64,000 nt of DNA. Source: Actinoplanes sp. DH11 (lineage in GTDB: Bacteria; Actinomycetota; Actinomycetes; Mycobacteriales; Micromonosporaceae). Of the stretch, positions 1-8,536 are shown in pieces. The position numbers and the translations under genes are program-made. The stretch's first letter is position 1. The number at the start of each line of letters is the position of its first letter. Location of the stretch: NCBI RefSeq assembly GCF_020873875.1, contig NZ_JAHWGU010000022.1, forward strand, positions 62,001-126,000, given 5' to 3'. Below the pieces are notes generated by a model that worked only from the letters and a program-made list of their open reading frames with translations, did not search any database and had not been told where the DNA came from.

Positions 1-535
1 CGATGCCGGCGTCCAGGACGACCGGCACGTCCACGTTCTGCCGGATCAGCTGGATGTGGTGCGGGTTGGAGATGCCGAGACCGGAACCGATCGGCGAACC
101 CGCCGGCATCACCGCGGCACACCCGGCGTCGGCGAGGCGGCGGGCCAGGATCGGGTCGTCGGTGGTGTACGGCAGGACCGTGAACCCGTCCGCCACGAGC
201 ATCTCGGCGGCCCGCAGCAGCTCCACGCCGTCCGGCAGCAGGGTCCGCTCGTCGCCGATCACCTCGAGTTTGATCAGGTCGGTCTCGAAGGCCTCCCGGG
301 CCATCTGCGCGGTCTTCACGGCGTCACCGGCGGTGTAGCAGCCGGCCGTGTTCGGCAGCACCCGCACCCCGAGCCGGTCCAGCATCGGCAGCAGGCCCGG
401 CCCGGCCGCGTCGACCCGGCGCAGCGCCACCGTGACGAGCGTGGTCTCGGAGGCCCGGACGGCCTCCTCGAGAGCGGCCAGGCTCTGCGCACCGCCGGTG
501 CCGAGGATCAGCCCGTTCTCCGGCAGGAAGTCCAT
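1..535 (-). CDS. thiG: Thiazole synthase ThiG, 3' end outside window
   Basis: ThiG forms the thiazole phosphate ring of thiamine from deoxyxylulose phosphate, dehydroglycine and ThiS thiocarboxylate. The frame starts at ATG 535 and stays open to the left edge, giving 178 codons of the roughly 250-260 usual for the family. Visible features are the N-terminal ILGTGG strand and the LIKLEVIGD segment, whose lysine (about residue 89) is the Schiff-base lysine in the family. The later AGSPIGSGLGI phosphate-binding loop is also present. The thiS stop and the thiG start are separated by one base, so the pair is probably translationally coupled. The C-terminus is truncated only by the window. Confidence 0.93.
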   Translation of the reverse strand, partial: MDFLPENGLILGTGGAQSLAALEEAVRASETTLVTVALRRVDAAGPGLLPMLDRLGVRVLPNTAGCYTAGDAVKTAQMAREAFETDLIKLEVIGDERTLLPDGVELLRAAEMLVADGFTVLPYTTDDPILARRLADAGCAAVMPAGSPIGSGLGISNPHHIQLIRQNVDVPVVLDAGI

Positions 536-536
536 G

Positions 537-737
537 TCAGCCTCCCTGCGCGGCGGTGAGTACCTCGACCCGGTCGCCGTCGGCCAGGTCGACCTGGGTC
601 CACGACGAGCGCGGCACCACGGTTCCGTTCACGGCGACCGCCACCCCGCGCTGGGCGGCGATCAGTTCGGCGACCAGGGTCGCCACCGTGCAGTTGTCCG
701 ACCGGCTCTGGTCCCGGCCGTTGATTGTCAGGCGCAT
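537..737 (-). CDS. thiS: Sulfur carrier protein ThiS
   Basis: A 66-residue beta-grasp sulfur carrier that donates sulfur as a C-terminal thiocarboxylate to ThiG. The sequence ends in the diagnostic Gly-Gly (AAQGG), needed for adenylation by ThiF. The length is normal for ThiS. Its ATG lies inside the last codons of thiO (10-base overlap) and it is followed after one base by thiG, so the three genes form a coupled unit. No thiF is visible in the window; a MoeB/ThiF paralogue elsewhere must activate it. Confidence 0.94.
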   Translation of the reverse strand: MRLTINGRDQSRSDNCTVATLVAELIAAQRGVAVAVNGTVVPRSSWTQVDLADGDRVEVLTAAQGG

Positions 738-1750
738 CCGAACCTCCTGGGGGTGAAGGCGTCGATCAAGGGGTCCGCGACTCCGGTGAGCACCAGATCG
801 GCGACGAGCCGCGCGGTGATCGGGGCGAGCAGCACCCCGTTGCGGTGGTGACCGGCGGCGACCACGGTCCGGTCGTCGAGCCGGCCGAGGATCGGCGCGT
901 TGTCCGGCGTGCCGGGACGGTGGCCGACGGTGAACTCGGTGATCTCGTGTTCGGCGAGGCCGGGCACCAGGTCGAGGGCGGCCCGGAGCAGGTCGTGCAC
1001 GCCGCCCGCGGTGAGGGCCCGGTCGGAGCGTTCCTCCTGGGTGGCACCGACCACCACCTCGCCGTCGGCGCGCGGCACCAGGTAGACGTGCCGGCCGTCG
1101 GCCACCCCGTCGATCACGTGCGCGATCAGGCCGGGCTCGCCGCGCAGCCGCAGCATCTGGCCCTTCACCGGCCGGATCGGCAGGCCGGTGAGTGCGGCGG
1201 TGCCGCAGCCGGCGGCCACCACGACGGCGTCGGCCTCGTCCGCCACGCCGGACAGTTCGCCGACGAGTCGCGGGACGATCCGGCCGCTCAGCGACTCGCG
1301 CAGCGCCGCGACCACCTTGCGCGGGTCCACCTGTCGTTCGGTGGGGGCGAACGCGCCCGCCCGGACCCGCGGCGACAGGGCCGGTTCCCGGTCACGGACC
1401 TGCGAGCCGGTGAGCGCCGCCAGCTTCTGGTGCGCCCACTCCCGCCGGGCCTCGGCGACGTCGTCGGCGGTCAGGGCCACGCTCAGGGTTCCGGCGTCGT
1501 CGTACCCCACCTCGCCGAGCTCTGCCGCGTATGCCGGCCACAGCTCGTTCGACGCCGCCAGCAGCGGTTCCAGGTACGGGAACTCGAACGCCGACTCCCC
1601 GCCCGGCGCCAGCATCCCGGCCGCCACGTGCCAGGCACCGCCGGTACCGCCGGGTGCCGGGTCGAAGACGGTGACGTCGGCGCCGCGCAGGAGCAACTCG
1701 CGGCCGGCGGCGAGTCCGATGATGCCGCCGCCGATGATCGCCACCCTCAC
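728..1750 (-). CDS. thiO: Glycine oxidase ThiO (FAD-dependent)
   Basis: ThiO oxidises glycine to dehydroglycine for thiazole synthesis, the aerobic counterpart of ThiH. The 340-residue protein opens with a beta strand and the FAD-binding GGGIIGL motif at residues 7-13. It carries the DAAO-family C-terminal segment with VGATQEE and GHRPGTPDNAPILG. GTG at 1750 is chosen because it places the Rossmann strand at the N-terminus and overlaps the thiE stop as GTGA. The frame remains open upstream, but that stretch is antisense-phase thiE sequence. Location between thiE and thiS supports the role. Confidence 0.92.
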   Translation of the reverse strand: MRVAIIGGGIIGLAAGRELLLRGADVTVFDPAPGGTGGAWHVAAGMLAPGGESAFEFPYLEPLLAASNELWPAYAAELGEVGYDDAGTLSVALTADDVAEARREWAHQKLAALTGSQVRDREPALSPRVRAGAFAPTERQVDPRKVVAALRESLSGRIVPRLVGELSGVADEADAVVVAAGCGTAALTGLPIRPVKGQMLRLRGEPGLIAHVIDGVADGRHVYLVPRADGEVVVGATQEERSDRALTAGGVHDLLRAALDLVPGLAEHEITEFTVGHRPGTPDNAPILGRLDDRTVVAAGHHRNGVLLAPITARLVADLVLTGVADPLIDAFTPRRFGCA

Positions 1751-2337
1751 GTGAGGGCGTCCAGGAACTCGGCGACCGCCCGCTTCGGGTCGGTGACGAA
1801 GGCGCCGATCGCGGCCACGCCGTGCGAGGGCAGGACCGGGACCCGGTCGGCCGTGATGCCACCGATCGCCAGGACCGGGGTGCCGGGCACCGCGTCCACC
1901 ACAGCGGCGACACCGGCCGGGCCGATCGGTGGCGGCAGCCCGTCCTTCGTGGACGTGGCGAACGCCGGCCCGGTGCCGAGGTAACTGGCGCCGGCCTCGA
2001 CCGCGGCCCGGGCCGCCGACGCGTTGCGGCAGGTGGCGCCGATCACCGCCGAGGGGCCGAGCACCCGGCGGGCGGCGTCCACGGGAAGGTCGTCGTCGCC
2101 CAGGTGAACCCCGTCCGCACCGGCCGCGAGCGCCACCCCGACCCGATCGTTGACCAGGCACATCGTGCCGGCCGGGCGAAGGACTTCGAGGGCCGCGACG
2201 GTCAGCGCGTACGCCTGCGCGTCAGTGCTCTTGACCCTAATCTGTACGGCTACGTCGGCCTGACCGGCAACGCCGCGGACGACGTCGAGCGAGTCGGTGA
2301 TGACGTGGAGCCGGGGAAACGGAAACGACCTGCGCAT
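1747..2337 (-). CDS. thiE: Thiamine phosphate synthase ThiE
   Basis: Joins hydroxymethylpyrimidine diphosphate and thiazole phosphate to make thiamine phosphate. The 196-residue TIM-barrel protein shows LHVITDS near the N-terminus, the CLVNDR strand, the GVHLGDDDLP motif and GTGPAFATSTKDG with the conserved Thr/Lys phosphate loop. The C-terminal AIGGIT follows. It is the first gene of thiE-thiO-thiS-thiG. The start ATG has a GGAGGAG Shine-Dalgarno at 2344-2350 that lies in the 3' edge of the TPP riboswitch, so translation is very likely thiamine-controlled. Confidence 0.95.
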   Translation of the reverse strand: MRRSFPFPRLHVITDSLDVVRGVAGQADVAVQIRVKSTDAQAYALTVAALEVLRPAGTMCLVNDRVGVALAAGADGVHLGDDDLPVDAARRVLGPSAVIGATCRNASAARAAVEAGASYLGTGPAFATSTKDGLPPPIGPAGVAAVVDAVPGTPVLAIGGITADRVPVLPSHGVAAIGAFVTDPKRAVAEFLDALT

Positions 2338-2343
2338 GACGCA

Positions 2344-2432
2344 CTCCTCCCTGCGCCGGCATGACCCGGATCAGGTTCGACGGTCGGGGGCCGCATCAGC
2401 CCCCCTCTCAGCCCGGTGCCCGGACTCCCGTG
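2344..2432 (-). promoter_or_regulatory. TPP riboswitch (THI element) controlling thiE operon
   Basis: Read on the minus strand, the segment shows the conserved TPP aptamer elements in order. There is a 5' stem arm (gggagtccgggc), the CTGAGA box, the variable P3 stem (gggggctgatgcggccccc), and then AACCTGATCCGGGTCATGCC followed by the closing gcaggga arm. The 3' closing arm overlaps the GGAGGAG ribosome binding site of thiE. Ligand binding would therefore sequester the ribosome binding site, the usual translational mechanism in actinobacteria. Confidence 0.95.
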
Positions 2433-2475
2433 GGTTGTGTTGTAACGGACCATAACCGGTCCGTGAGATCAAAAG

Positions 2476-4122
2476 CTACCTCACGTCCCAGACCGGTTCC
2501 GGGACCTCGATCACTTCGTTGTCGCTCTTGAACAACACGAAACGGTCGAAAGACCTGGTGAACCAGCGGTCGTGGGTGACCGCGATCACCGTGCCGTCGT
2601 ACGCCTTCAACCCCTCCTCCAGCGCCTCCGCCGACGCCAGGTCCAGGTTGTCGGTCGGCTCGTCCAGCAGCAGCAGGGTCGCACCGGAAAGTTCCAGCAG
2701 CAGCACCAGGAACCGGGCCTGCTGGCCGCCGGAGAGGGTGCCGAACCGCTGGTCGCCCTGCGCGGCGAGCTCGTAGCGGTTGAGGGCCTTCATCGCCCCC
2801 GCCCGGTCCACTCCGGACCGATGCTCGTCACCGCGCCAGAGGATCTCGACGAGGGTCTTGTCCACCAGCTCCGGACGGTCGTGGGTCTGCGAGAAGTGAC
2901 CGGGCCGCACCCGCGCGCCGAGCCGGGCCACGCCGTCGTGCATCACCGGGGTCAGCGGCGCGCCGTCGACCGGCTTGTGCTCCAGGTCGGGTTCGGTGCC
3001 ACCGGCCGCGAGCAGCCGCAGGAAGTGCGACTTGCCGGTGCCGTTCGCGCCGAGCACGGCGACGCGGTCCCCGTACCAGATCTCCAGGTCGAACGGGAAT
3101 GTCAGGTTTTCCAGCTCCAGCTGCTCGCACATCACCGAGCGCTTGCCGGTGCGCCCGCCGCGCAGGTTCATCCGCACCGCCTGCTCCTTCGGCGGCAGCG
3201 GCGGCGGGCCGGCCTCCTCGAACTTGCGCAGCCGGGTCTGCGCGGCCTGATAACGGGAGGCCAGGCCGTCGTTGTAGGCGGCCTTGTTCTTCAGCGTGAA
3301 GACCAGTTCTTTGATCTTCTCGTGCTCCTCGTCCCAGCGGCGGCGCAACTCCTCCATCCGCTCGTGCCGGTTCGACCGGGCCTCGTGCCAGGAGGCGAAA
3401 CCGCCCGGATGTGTCCAGGCGCCGCCGCCCTCGACCGCCACCACCCGATCCGCGGTCTGTGCCAGCAGCTCCCGGTCGTGCGAGACGTAGAGGATGGACT
3501 TCGCCGACTCGCGCATCCGCTGCTCCAGCCAGCGCTTGGCGGGCACGTCGAGGAAGTTGTCCGGCTCGTCGAGCAGCAGCACCTCGTCACCGCCGCGGAG
3601 CAGCAGGTCCAGCGCGAACCGTTTCTGCTCCCCGCCGGAGAGCGTCCGCACGACACGGTCCCGGGTCTCCTCCCACGGCTTGCCCAGGATCGCGACGGAC
3701 ACCGTGTCGAACAGGACCTCCGCCTCGTACCCGCCGCTCTCCCCCCAATGGGCAAGCGCGTTCGCGTACGCGATCTGGCTCCGCTCGGTGTCGTCCAGAG
3801 CCGCGGTGGCCGCGCGGAGTCGCTCACCTGCCGCGCCGAGCGCGGGTGCGACGAGCGACAGAGCCAGGTCCTCGAGCGTACGGTCGTCGCCGATCATGCC
3901 GATGAACTGCCGCATCACGCCCAGCCCGCCGGACCGGGCGACAGTGCCGGACTGGGTCGGGATGTCACCCGCCACCATGCGCATCAGGGTCGTCTTGCCG
4001 GCACCGTTCGGACCGACAAGCGCCACCTTCGCACCCTCGCCGACCCGGAACGAGACGTCGGAGAAAAGCTCACGCCCATCGGGGAGCACGAATCCGACAG
4101 CGGCGACATCCACGTAACCCAT
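2476..4122 (-). CDS. ABC-F family ATPase (two ATP-binding domains, no membrane domain)
   Basis: ABC-F proteins act on ribosomes rather than as transporters, either as translation factors or in antibiotic protection. The 548-residue protein has a first Walker A GPNGAGKTT at 37-45, signature LSGGEQKR at 161-168 and Walker B LLLDEPDNFLD. A charged helical linker follows (about 245-305). The second Walker A is GANGTGKSH at 358-366, with LSGGQQARF and LLLDEPTDNLD. There are no membrane segments. ATG 4122 has a GGAGG sequence upstream. A methyltransferase gene ends 28 bases upstream on the same strand, so they may be cotranscribed. The subgroup resembles a widespread actinobacterial housekeeping-type ABC-F; whether it protects against a drug cannot be told from sequence alone. 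Confidence 0.9.
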   Translation of the reverse strand: MGYVDVAAVGFVLPDGRELFSDVSFRVGEGAKVALVGPNGAGKTTLMRMVAGDIPTQSGTVARSGGLGVMRQFIGMIGDDRTLEDLALSLVAPALGAAGERLRAATAALDDTERSQIAYANALAHWGESGGYEAEVLFDTVSVAILGKPWEETRDRVVRTLSGGEQKRFALDLLLRGGDEVLLLDEPDNFLDVPAKRWLEQRMRESAKSILYVSHDRELLAQTADRVVAVEGGGAWTHPGGFASWHEARSNRHERMEELRRRWDEEHEKIKELVFTLKNKAAYNDGLASRYQAAQTRLRKFEEAGPPPLPPKEQAVRMNLRGGRTGKRSVMCEQLELENLTFPFDLEIWYGDRVAVLGANGTGKSHFLRLLAAGGTEPDLEHKPVDGAPLTPVMHDGVARLGARVRPGHFSQTHDRPELVDKTLVEILWRGDEHRSGVDRAGAMKALNRYELAAQGDQRFGTLSGGQQARFLVLLLELSGATLLLLDEPTDNLDLASAEALEEGLKAYDGTVIAVTHDRWFTRSFDRFVLFKSDNEVIEVPEPVWDVR

Positions 4123-4150
4123 GGCGGCATCCTCCCTGTCGACAGCGTCG

Positions 4151-4762
4151 TCAGTCAGCCGATTTACGGGTGACCCGGAGCACCCGGAACCCGCGCTGAC
4201 TTGCCACACGCTGCACCTGCCAGCCGAGCCCGACCAGCCAGGTGTGCAGGGAATCACCACCCAGGTTCCGGTTGATCACCAGCCAGGCGGTGCCGTCCGG
4301 CGCGAGCCGCGGGAGCCAGCGCTCCATCAGCGCGTGCAGCTCCGCCTTGCCGACGTGGGTGGGCGGGTTGCTCCAGATCTGCTGGAACGTCACGTCGTCC
4401 GGCACCTCGTCCGGCGCGGCCACCCGGACGCGGTCGCCGAACTCCTCAGCGTTCTCCGCGGTCAGTTCGCGGGCCCGGGAGTTCACGTCCACCGCGTGGA
4501 TCGTCGCGGCCGGCGCCTCGGTGGCGAGCACGCAGGTGATCGGACCGTACCCGCAGCCGAGGTCCAGCAGCGCTCCCCCGGTGCCGGCGTCCGGCAGCAC
4601 GGCCTTGCGCAGCAGCACGGCGGTGCCCGGGTCCAGCCGGCCCGCCGAGAAGACCCCGGAGGCCACGGCCAGCCGGTAGTCGCGCCCGGCGACATTGAAC
4701 TCGATCTCGCTGCGCCGCGACGGCGCTTCCGGCTCGGCGCTGAAGTAATGGTCGGCACTCAC
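4151..4762 (-). CDS. Class I SAM-dependent methyltransferase, RsmC/RlmG-like
   Basis: A 203-residue methyltransferase. The SAM-binding motif LLDLGCGYG lies at about 65-73, the acidic loop (AVDVNSRA) at about 90-97, and the catalytic-type SNPPTH motif at 131-136. NPP motifs mark N-methyltransferases that modify exocyclic amines, and the overall form matches the catalytic half of 16S rRNA m2G1207 methyltransferase RsmC. It lacks the N-terminal pseudo-domain of the enterobacterial enzyme, as is usual in actinobacteria. It lies just upstream of the ABC-F gene, giving a small ribosome-related unit. The rRNA target is inferred. Confidence 0.82.
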   Translation of the reverse strand: MSADHYFSAEPEAPSRRSEIEFNVAGRDYRLAVASGVFSAGRLDPGTAVLLRKAVLPDAGTGGALLDLGCGYGPITCVLATEAPAATIHAVDVNSRARELTAENAEEFGDRVRVAAPDEVPDDVTFQQIWSNPPTHVGKAELHALMERWLPRLAPDGTAWLVINRNLGGDSLHTWLVGLGWQVQRVASQRGFRVLRVTRKSAD

Positions 4763-4857
4763 CCGGCCAGTGTCCCGCGCGCAACGAGCGGCAGGACGGC
4801 GGGGTGCCGGACACGCTGTGCGTTCATAGATCAGCGTGCGCGCCTAGCTTGGGCCCC

Positions 4858-5763
4858 ATGCGGTACGCCACCCCGACGCGCTCCGCCCACCGCGCCCCCG
4901 CAGCGGGCGCCCGCACCGTGCTGATCTCCAGCACCCTGTCCCTGCTGGTCAGACCGTTCCCCGGAGCGGCCGGCCAGCATCGCACCCCGGTCCGCTCCCG
5001 CCCCGGCCTGTCGTTCCGGCCAGGCCTGTCGTCGCGGGCCGGTCTGTCCTTCCGGCGCGGTCTGCCGTCGTGGGCCGGTCTGCCATGGCCCGCCGTTCTG
5101 CCGTGGCGGGCCGGCCTGCCGTCGCGGCGTCGGGGCAAGCGGCATCTGCGGCGGGAGCCCTACCGGACGGCCCGCCTGCTCAGCCGCGGCCTGGCCGCCC
5201 TGATCGTCGCCGGAATCTGCGTGATGCTGGGCGTCCTGATCGTCGCCGACAAACAGGGCCCGAACCTCCCGTCCGCTTCTGATCAGCAGGCAGGCCCACT
5301 CACCGCGGCCGCCGTCTTCCCCGAGCAGACGTCACTCTTCCGGGCGAGCCAGGCGCGGGCCGAGACCGACTGCCCGGTGGCGGTCACCGGCGGCCTGCGC
5401 CAGATCCTTCAGGCGTACGGGTGTTCGCACGCGATCCGCGCCGCCCTCACCGTCCCGTACGCCGGTCACCAGATCACCGCCGGCGTCCTCGACCTGCCCG
5501 ACTCCGGCCACGCCACCGCCGTCAGCGGCCAGGTCCGCGACCTGGTCGAGACCGGTGACGGCGGTTTCGCCGCCCTCTCCGGCGCCGACACCCCACCCGG
5601 GACGCCGGTGGTGTGGCGCACGCACGGCCGGTACCTGCTCTACTGCGTGATAGCCGACCCCACCGGCCGGCTGGTCCGCAACGACGACCCGGCAGTGGCC
5701 CGCATCATGACCGAGGTCCTCGACGTCCACCTGGCCGGAACCGCCCTGCCCGCACAGAACTGA
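4858..5763 (+). CDS. Hypothetical single-pass membrane protein with hexapeptide repeat
   Basis: Family not recognised. From ATG 4858 the product is 301 residues. It has an Arg/Pro-rich N-terminal part containing seven tandem six-residue units of the A/P-G-L-S/P-x-R type (about residues 49-90), one hydrophobic segment (LAALIVAGICVMLGVLIVA, about 112-131), then a polar domain with two cysteines (TDCPVAV, AYGCSHA). That domain is probably extracytoplasmic and is followed by a YLLYCVIADPTG strand. No clear ribosome binding site supports this ATG, and a GTG at 4804 is also in frame, so the start is uncertain. It is divergent from the methyltransferase gene. Confidence 0.65.
   Translation: MRYATPTRSAHRAPAAGARTVLISSTLSLLVRPFPGAAGQHRTPVRSRPGLSFRPGLSSRAGLSFRRGLPSWAGLPWPAVLPWRAGLPSRRRGKRHLRREPYRTARLLSRGLAALIVAGICVMLGVLIVADKQGPNLPSASDQQAGPLTAAAVFPEQTSLFRASQARAETDCPVAVTGGLRQILQAYGCSHAIRAALTVPYAGHQITAGVLDLPDSGHATAVSGQVRDLVETGDGGFAALSGADTPPGTPVVWRTHGRYLLYCVIADPTGRLVRNDDPAVARIMTEVLDVHLAGTALPAQN
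5002..5127 (+). repeat. Seven tandem 18-bp units inside the 4858-5763 gene
   Basis: Successive 18-base units beginning at 5002, 5020, 5038, 5056, 5074, 5092 and 5110 share a core of ggyctg followed by tcg or ccg. They encode PGLSFR, PGLSSR, AGLSFR, RGLPSW, AGLPWP, AVLPWR and AGLPSR. The unit length is a multiple of three, so copy-number change would keep the frame. Confidence 0.85.
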
Positions 5764-5879
5764 CGCCACCGGGCGCCCGCAGCACCGCACCAGCGCACCC
5801 GCCACGGCACCGATGCCCCACCGCGCCCTCGTCCGGGCCGACCCGATGGCCGCCGCCCGGCCCGGAGCGGCGACCGCGA

Positions 5880-6695
5880 TCAGGCCCGCAACCGGCGCGT
5901 CGCCTCGGCCCGAGCGGCGTAGTCGGATTCGTCCGGATAACCCACCGCCACCAGCGTGAGCCCGTGCGCCGGCGCGACAGTCACCTCGCTGGACCGTTCC
6001 CGCAGCGTCAGCAACCGGGCCGGCCACTCCGGCTCACGCCGGCCGTCGCCGACGAACAGCATCGCGCCCACCAGGCTGCGCACCATCGCCTGACAGAAGG
6101 CGTCGGCCTGCACGGTCGCCACCAATGTCCGGTCCGGATCACGGCGCCAATCCAGCCGGTTGATCGCCCGGATGGTGGTGGCGTGCTCCTTGCGCTTGCA
6201 GAACGCGGCGAAGTCGTGCTCCCCGAGCAGCCCGGCCGCGGCGGCGTTGAGCCGGTCCAGGTCGAGCCGGCGCATCCAGCCGAGGGTGTCGTGCCGGCGC
6301 AGCGGTTCGGGACCCCACGGATCGTCGGTGACGCGGTACTCGTACCGGCGGTAGGTCGCCGAGAACCGCGCGTCGAAGCTCGGCGGAACCGGGACGACGG
6401 CTCGCACCCGGGCGTCGGGCGGCATCAGCGCGGCCAGCCTGCGCAGCAGGGAGCCTTCGAGTTCGGCGTACCGGTCGGCGGGCAGCTCGATGTGGCAGAC
6501 CTGACCGGTGGCGTGCACGCCGGCGTCGGTACGCCCGGCCACGGTCAGCCCGAGCGGCGTCTCCGGCCCGACCAGCCGTCCCAGGGCCTCGGTGAGCACG
6601 CCCGCGACGGTCCGGCGGGCGGGTTGGGCGGCCCAGCCGGAGAAGTCGGCGCCGTCATAGGACACGTCCAGTCGCAGGCGGATCGATCCCGTCAT
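5880..6695 (-). CDS. truA: tRNA pseudouridine(38-40) synthase TruA
   Basis: Isomerises uridines 38-40 in the anticodon stem of many tRNAs. The 271-residue protein has the N-terminal YDGADFSGWAAQP motif and the catalytic motif GRTDAGVHA, whose aspartate (about residue 57) is the nucleophile. YRYEYRV and the C-terminal FCQAMVRSLVGAML segment are also typical. It lies downstream of rplQ on the same strand, its usual actinobacterial position, but a hairpin separates the two. Confidence 0.95.
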   Translation of the reverse strand: MTGSIRLRLDVSYDGADFSGWAAQPARRTVAGVLTEALGRLVGPETPLGLTVAGRTDAGVHATGQVCHIELPADRYAELEGSLLRRLAALMPPDARVRAVVPVPPSFDARFSATYRRYEYRVTDDPWGPEPLRRHDTLGWMRRLDLDRLNAAAAGLLGEHDFAAFCKRKEHATTIRAINRLDWRRDPDRTLVATVQADAFCQAMVRSLVGAMLFVGDGRREPEWPARLLTLRERSSEVTVAPAHGLTLVAVGYPDESDYAARAEATRRLRA

Positions 6696-6728
6696 CGGGG
6701 TAGCGCGCTCCTCGGGTCAGTGGTCAGC

Positions 6729-6763
6729 AAAAGGCCCGGCACCCACCGGGTACCGGGCCTTTC
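6729..6763 (-). terminator. Intrinsic-terminator-like hairpin between rplQ and truA
   Basis: A 10-bp stem (aaaggcccgg at 6730-6739 with ccgggccttt at 6753-6762) extends after one mismatch into an accc/gggt inner stem with a three-base loop. On the minus strand it is followed by a short T run (TTTTGCTG). It probably ends or attenuates the rplQ transcript before truA. Confidence 0.7.
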
Positions 6764-6773
6764 ACAGTGGAAC

Positions 6774-7343
6774 TCAGGCCTTGGTGTCGTCGCCCTCGGC
6801 CTGGTCGCCGGGGCCCTCGGCACCCTTGTCACCGGAAGCGTTCACCGGCGGCTCGGCGTCCTGGTCCGCGTCGGTGGCGGGAGCGCTCTTCGGCGTCTCC
6901 TCCTCCGGCGCGAGCGCCTCGACCTTGTTCTGCTGCGCGGCGGCCTTGCGGGCCGACTTCGCCGGCGCGGTGGTGGCCGCTACCTGAAGCTCCTCGACCA
7001 GCTCGATGACCGCCATGGGAGCGGCGTCGCCCTTGCGGGGACCGGTCTTGGTGATCCGGGTGTAACCACCGGGACGGTTGGTGTACCGCGGAGCGATCTG
7101 CTCGAACAGGGCGTACACGACGTCCTTGTCCTTCACGACGGTCAGCACCCGGCGCCGGGCGTGCAGGTCGCCGCGCTTGGCCTTCGTGATGAGCTGCTCG
7201 GCCAGCGGGCGAAGCCGCTTGGCCTTCGTCTCGGTGGTCTTGATCTTCCCGTGCCGGAAGAGCTCGGTGGCCAGGTTGGCCAGGATGAGCTTCTCGTGTG
7301 CCGGGCTGCCGCCGAGGCGGGCACCCTTGGTGGGCGTGGGCAT
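6774..7343 (-). CDS. rplQ: 50S ribosomal protein L17, C-terminally extended
   Basis: The core (residues 1-120) begins MPTPTKGARLGGSPAHEK and carries the L17 hallmarks LFRHGKIKTTETKAKRLRP and the Arg-rich RPGGYTRI strand. Bacterial L17 is commonly about 120 residues; this protein has 189, with a tail of roughly 65 Ala/Glu/Pro-rich residues that is predicted disordered. It is the last ribosomal gene of the alpha-type operon, 80 bases after rpoA. Confidence 0.96.
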   Translation of the reverse strand: MPTPTKGARLGGSPAHEKLILANLATELFRHGKIKTTETKAKRLRPLAEQLITKAKRGDLHARRRVLTVVKDKDVVYALFEQIAPRYTNRPGGYTRITKTGPRKGDAAPMAVIELVEELQVAATTAPAKSARKAAAQQNKVEALAPEEETPKSAPATDADQDAEPPVNASGDKGAEGPGDQAEGDDTKA

Positions 7344-7423
7344 TTCGAATGCTCCTCGTGGATATGTCTTGCAGTGCGGCGGAGCCGCCTCAGGCAGGCA
7401 GAGTTATGGCGCGGCAGCAGGTG

Positions 7424-8446
7424 TTACAGCTGCTCGGTCTCGCGGTAGTCGTCGGTGTCGTAATCCACGTCGCCGAACGAGTCCACGACGTGCGCCGGGT
7501 CGAAGGACGGCGCGCTGTCCTTCAGGCCCAAGCCCATTCCGGCGAGCTTCATCTTGACCTCGTCGATCGACTTCTGGCCGAAGTTCCGGATGTCCAGAAG
7601 GTCAGCCTCCGTACGCCCTATCAACTCGCCCACGCTGTTGATGCCCTCGCGCTTGAGGCAGTTGTACGACCGGACGGTGAGGTCCAGCTCCTCGATCGGC
7701 AGGGCCAGATCGGCGGCCAGCTGAGCGTCCTGCGGCGACGGGCCGATGTCGATGCCCTCGGCGGTCTCGTCCAGCTCACGGCAGAGACCGAACAGCTCGA
7801 CGAGGGTCGAACCGGCCGAGGCCAGCGCGGTCCGCGGCGAGATCGACGCCTTCGACTCGACGTCGATGATCAGACGGTCGAAGTCGGTGCGCTGCTCGAC
7901 ACGGGTCGCCTCGACGCGGTAGGTCACCTTGAGGACCGGCGAGTAGATCGAGTCGACCGGGATGCGGCCGATCTCGGCGCCGGCGCTCTTGTTCTGCGCC
8001 GCCGTGACGTAGCCACGGCCCCGCTCGACGGTGAGCTCCATGTCGAGCCGGCCCTTGCTGTTGAGCGTGGCCAGCTTCAGGTCGGGGTTGTGCACGGAGA
8101 CACCGGCCGGGGGCTGGATGTCACCGGCGGTCACGTCGCCCGGGCCCTGCTTGCGCAGGTACATGCTGACCGGCTCGTCGTGCTCGGAGCTGACGGTCAG
8201 TTCCTTGACGTTCATGACCAGCTCGACCACGTCCTCCTTGACACCGGGGATCGTGGTGAACTCGTGCAGCACGCCGTCGATCTTGATGCTGGTCACCGCC
8301 GCGCCCGGGATGGACGACAGCAGGGTCCGGCGCAGCGAGTTACCGAGGGTGTAGCCGAAGCCCGGCTCCAGAGGCTCGATGGTGAACCGGGAGCGGGTCT
8401 CGCTGAGCGACTCCTCCGAGAGGGTCGGCCGCTGGCTGATGAGCAC
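7424..8446 (-). CDS. rpoA: DNA-directed RNA polymerase subunit alpha
   Basis: A 340-residue alpha subunit. The N-terminal assembly domain (about 1-230) contains the LEPGFGYTLGNSLRRTLLSS dimerisation helix. The linker and C-terminal domain (about 250-315) contain the helix-hairpin-helix NCLKREGINSVGELI used for UP-element and activator contacts. GTG at 8446 starts the MLISQRPTL sequence typical of actinobacterial RpoA. It lies between rpsD and rplQ, the standard order. Confidence 0.97.
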   Translation of the reverse strand: MLISQRPTLSEESLSETRSRFTIEPLEPGFGYTLGNSLRRTLLSSIPGAAVTSIKIDGVLHEFTTIPGVKEDVVELVMNVKELTVSSEHDEPVSMYLRKQGPGDVTAGDIQPPAGVSVHNPDLKLATLNSKGRLDMELTVERGRGYVTAAQNKSAGAEIGRIPVDSIYSPVLKVTYRVEATRVEQRTDFDRLIIDVESKASISPRTALASAGSTLVELFGLCRELDETAEGIDIGPSPQDAQLAADLALPIEELDLTVRSYNCLKREGINSVGELIGRTEADLLDIRNFGQKSIDEVKMKLAGMGLGLKDSAPSFDPAHVVDSFGDVDYDTDDYRETEQL

Positions 8447-8536
8447 GCTGTTCTTCTTTCTGTCAGGCCAACCGCTATTTGATGGCCGTCTGGTGGATCA
8501 GGGCGCCGGTCGGATGGACCGGCGCCCTCGGAGCGA

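Noticed and set aside
2476..4122. Calling the ABC-F protein a specific antibiotic-resistance factor
   Set aside because: The family includes both resistance and housekeeping members, and no drug cluster or leader-peptide control is visible beside the gene.
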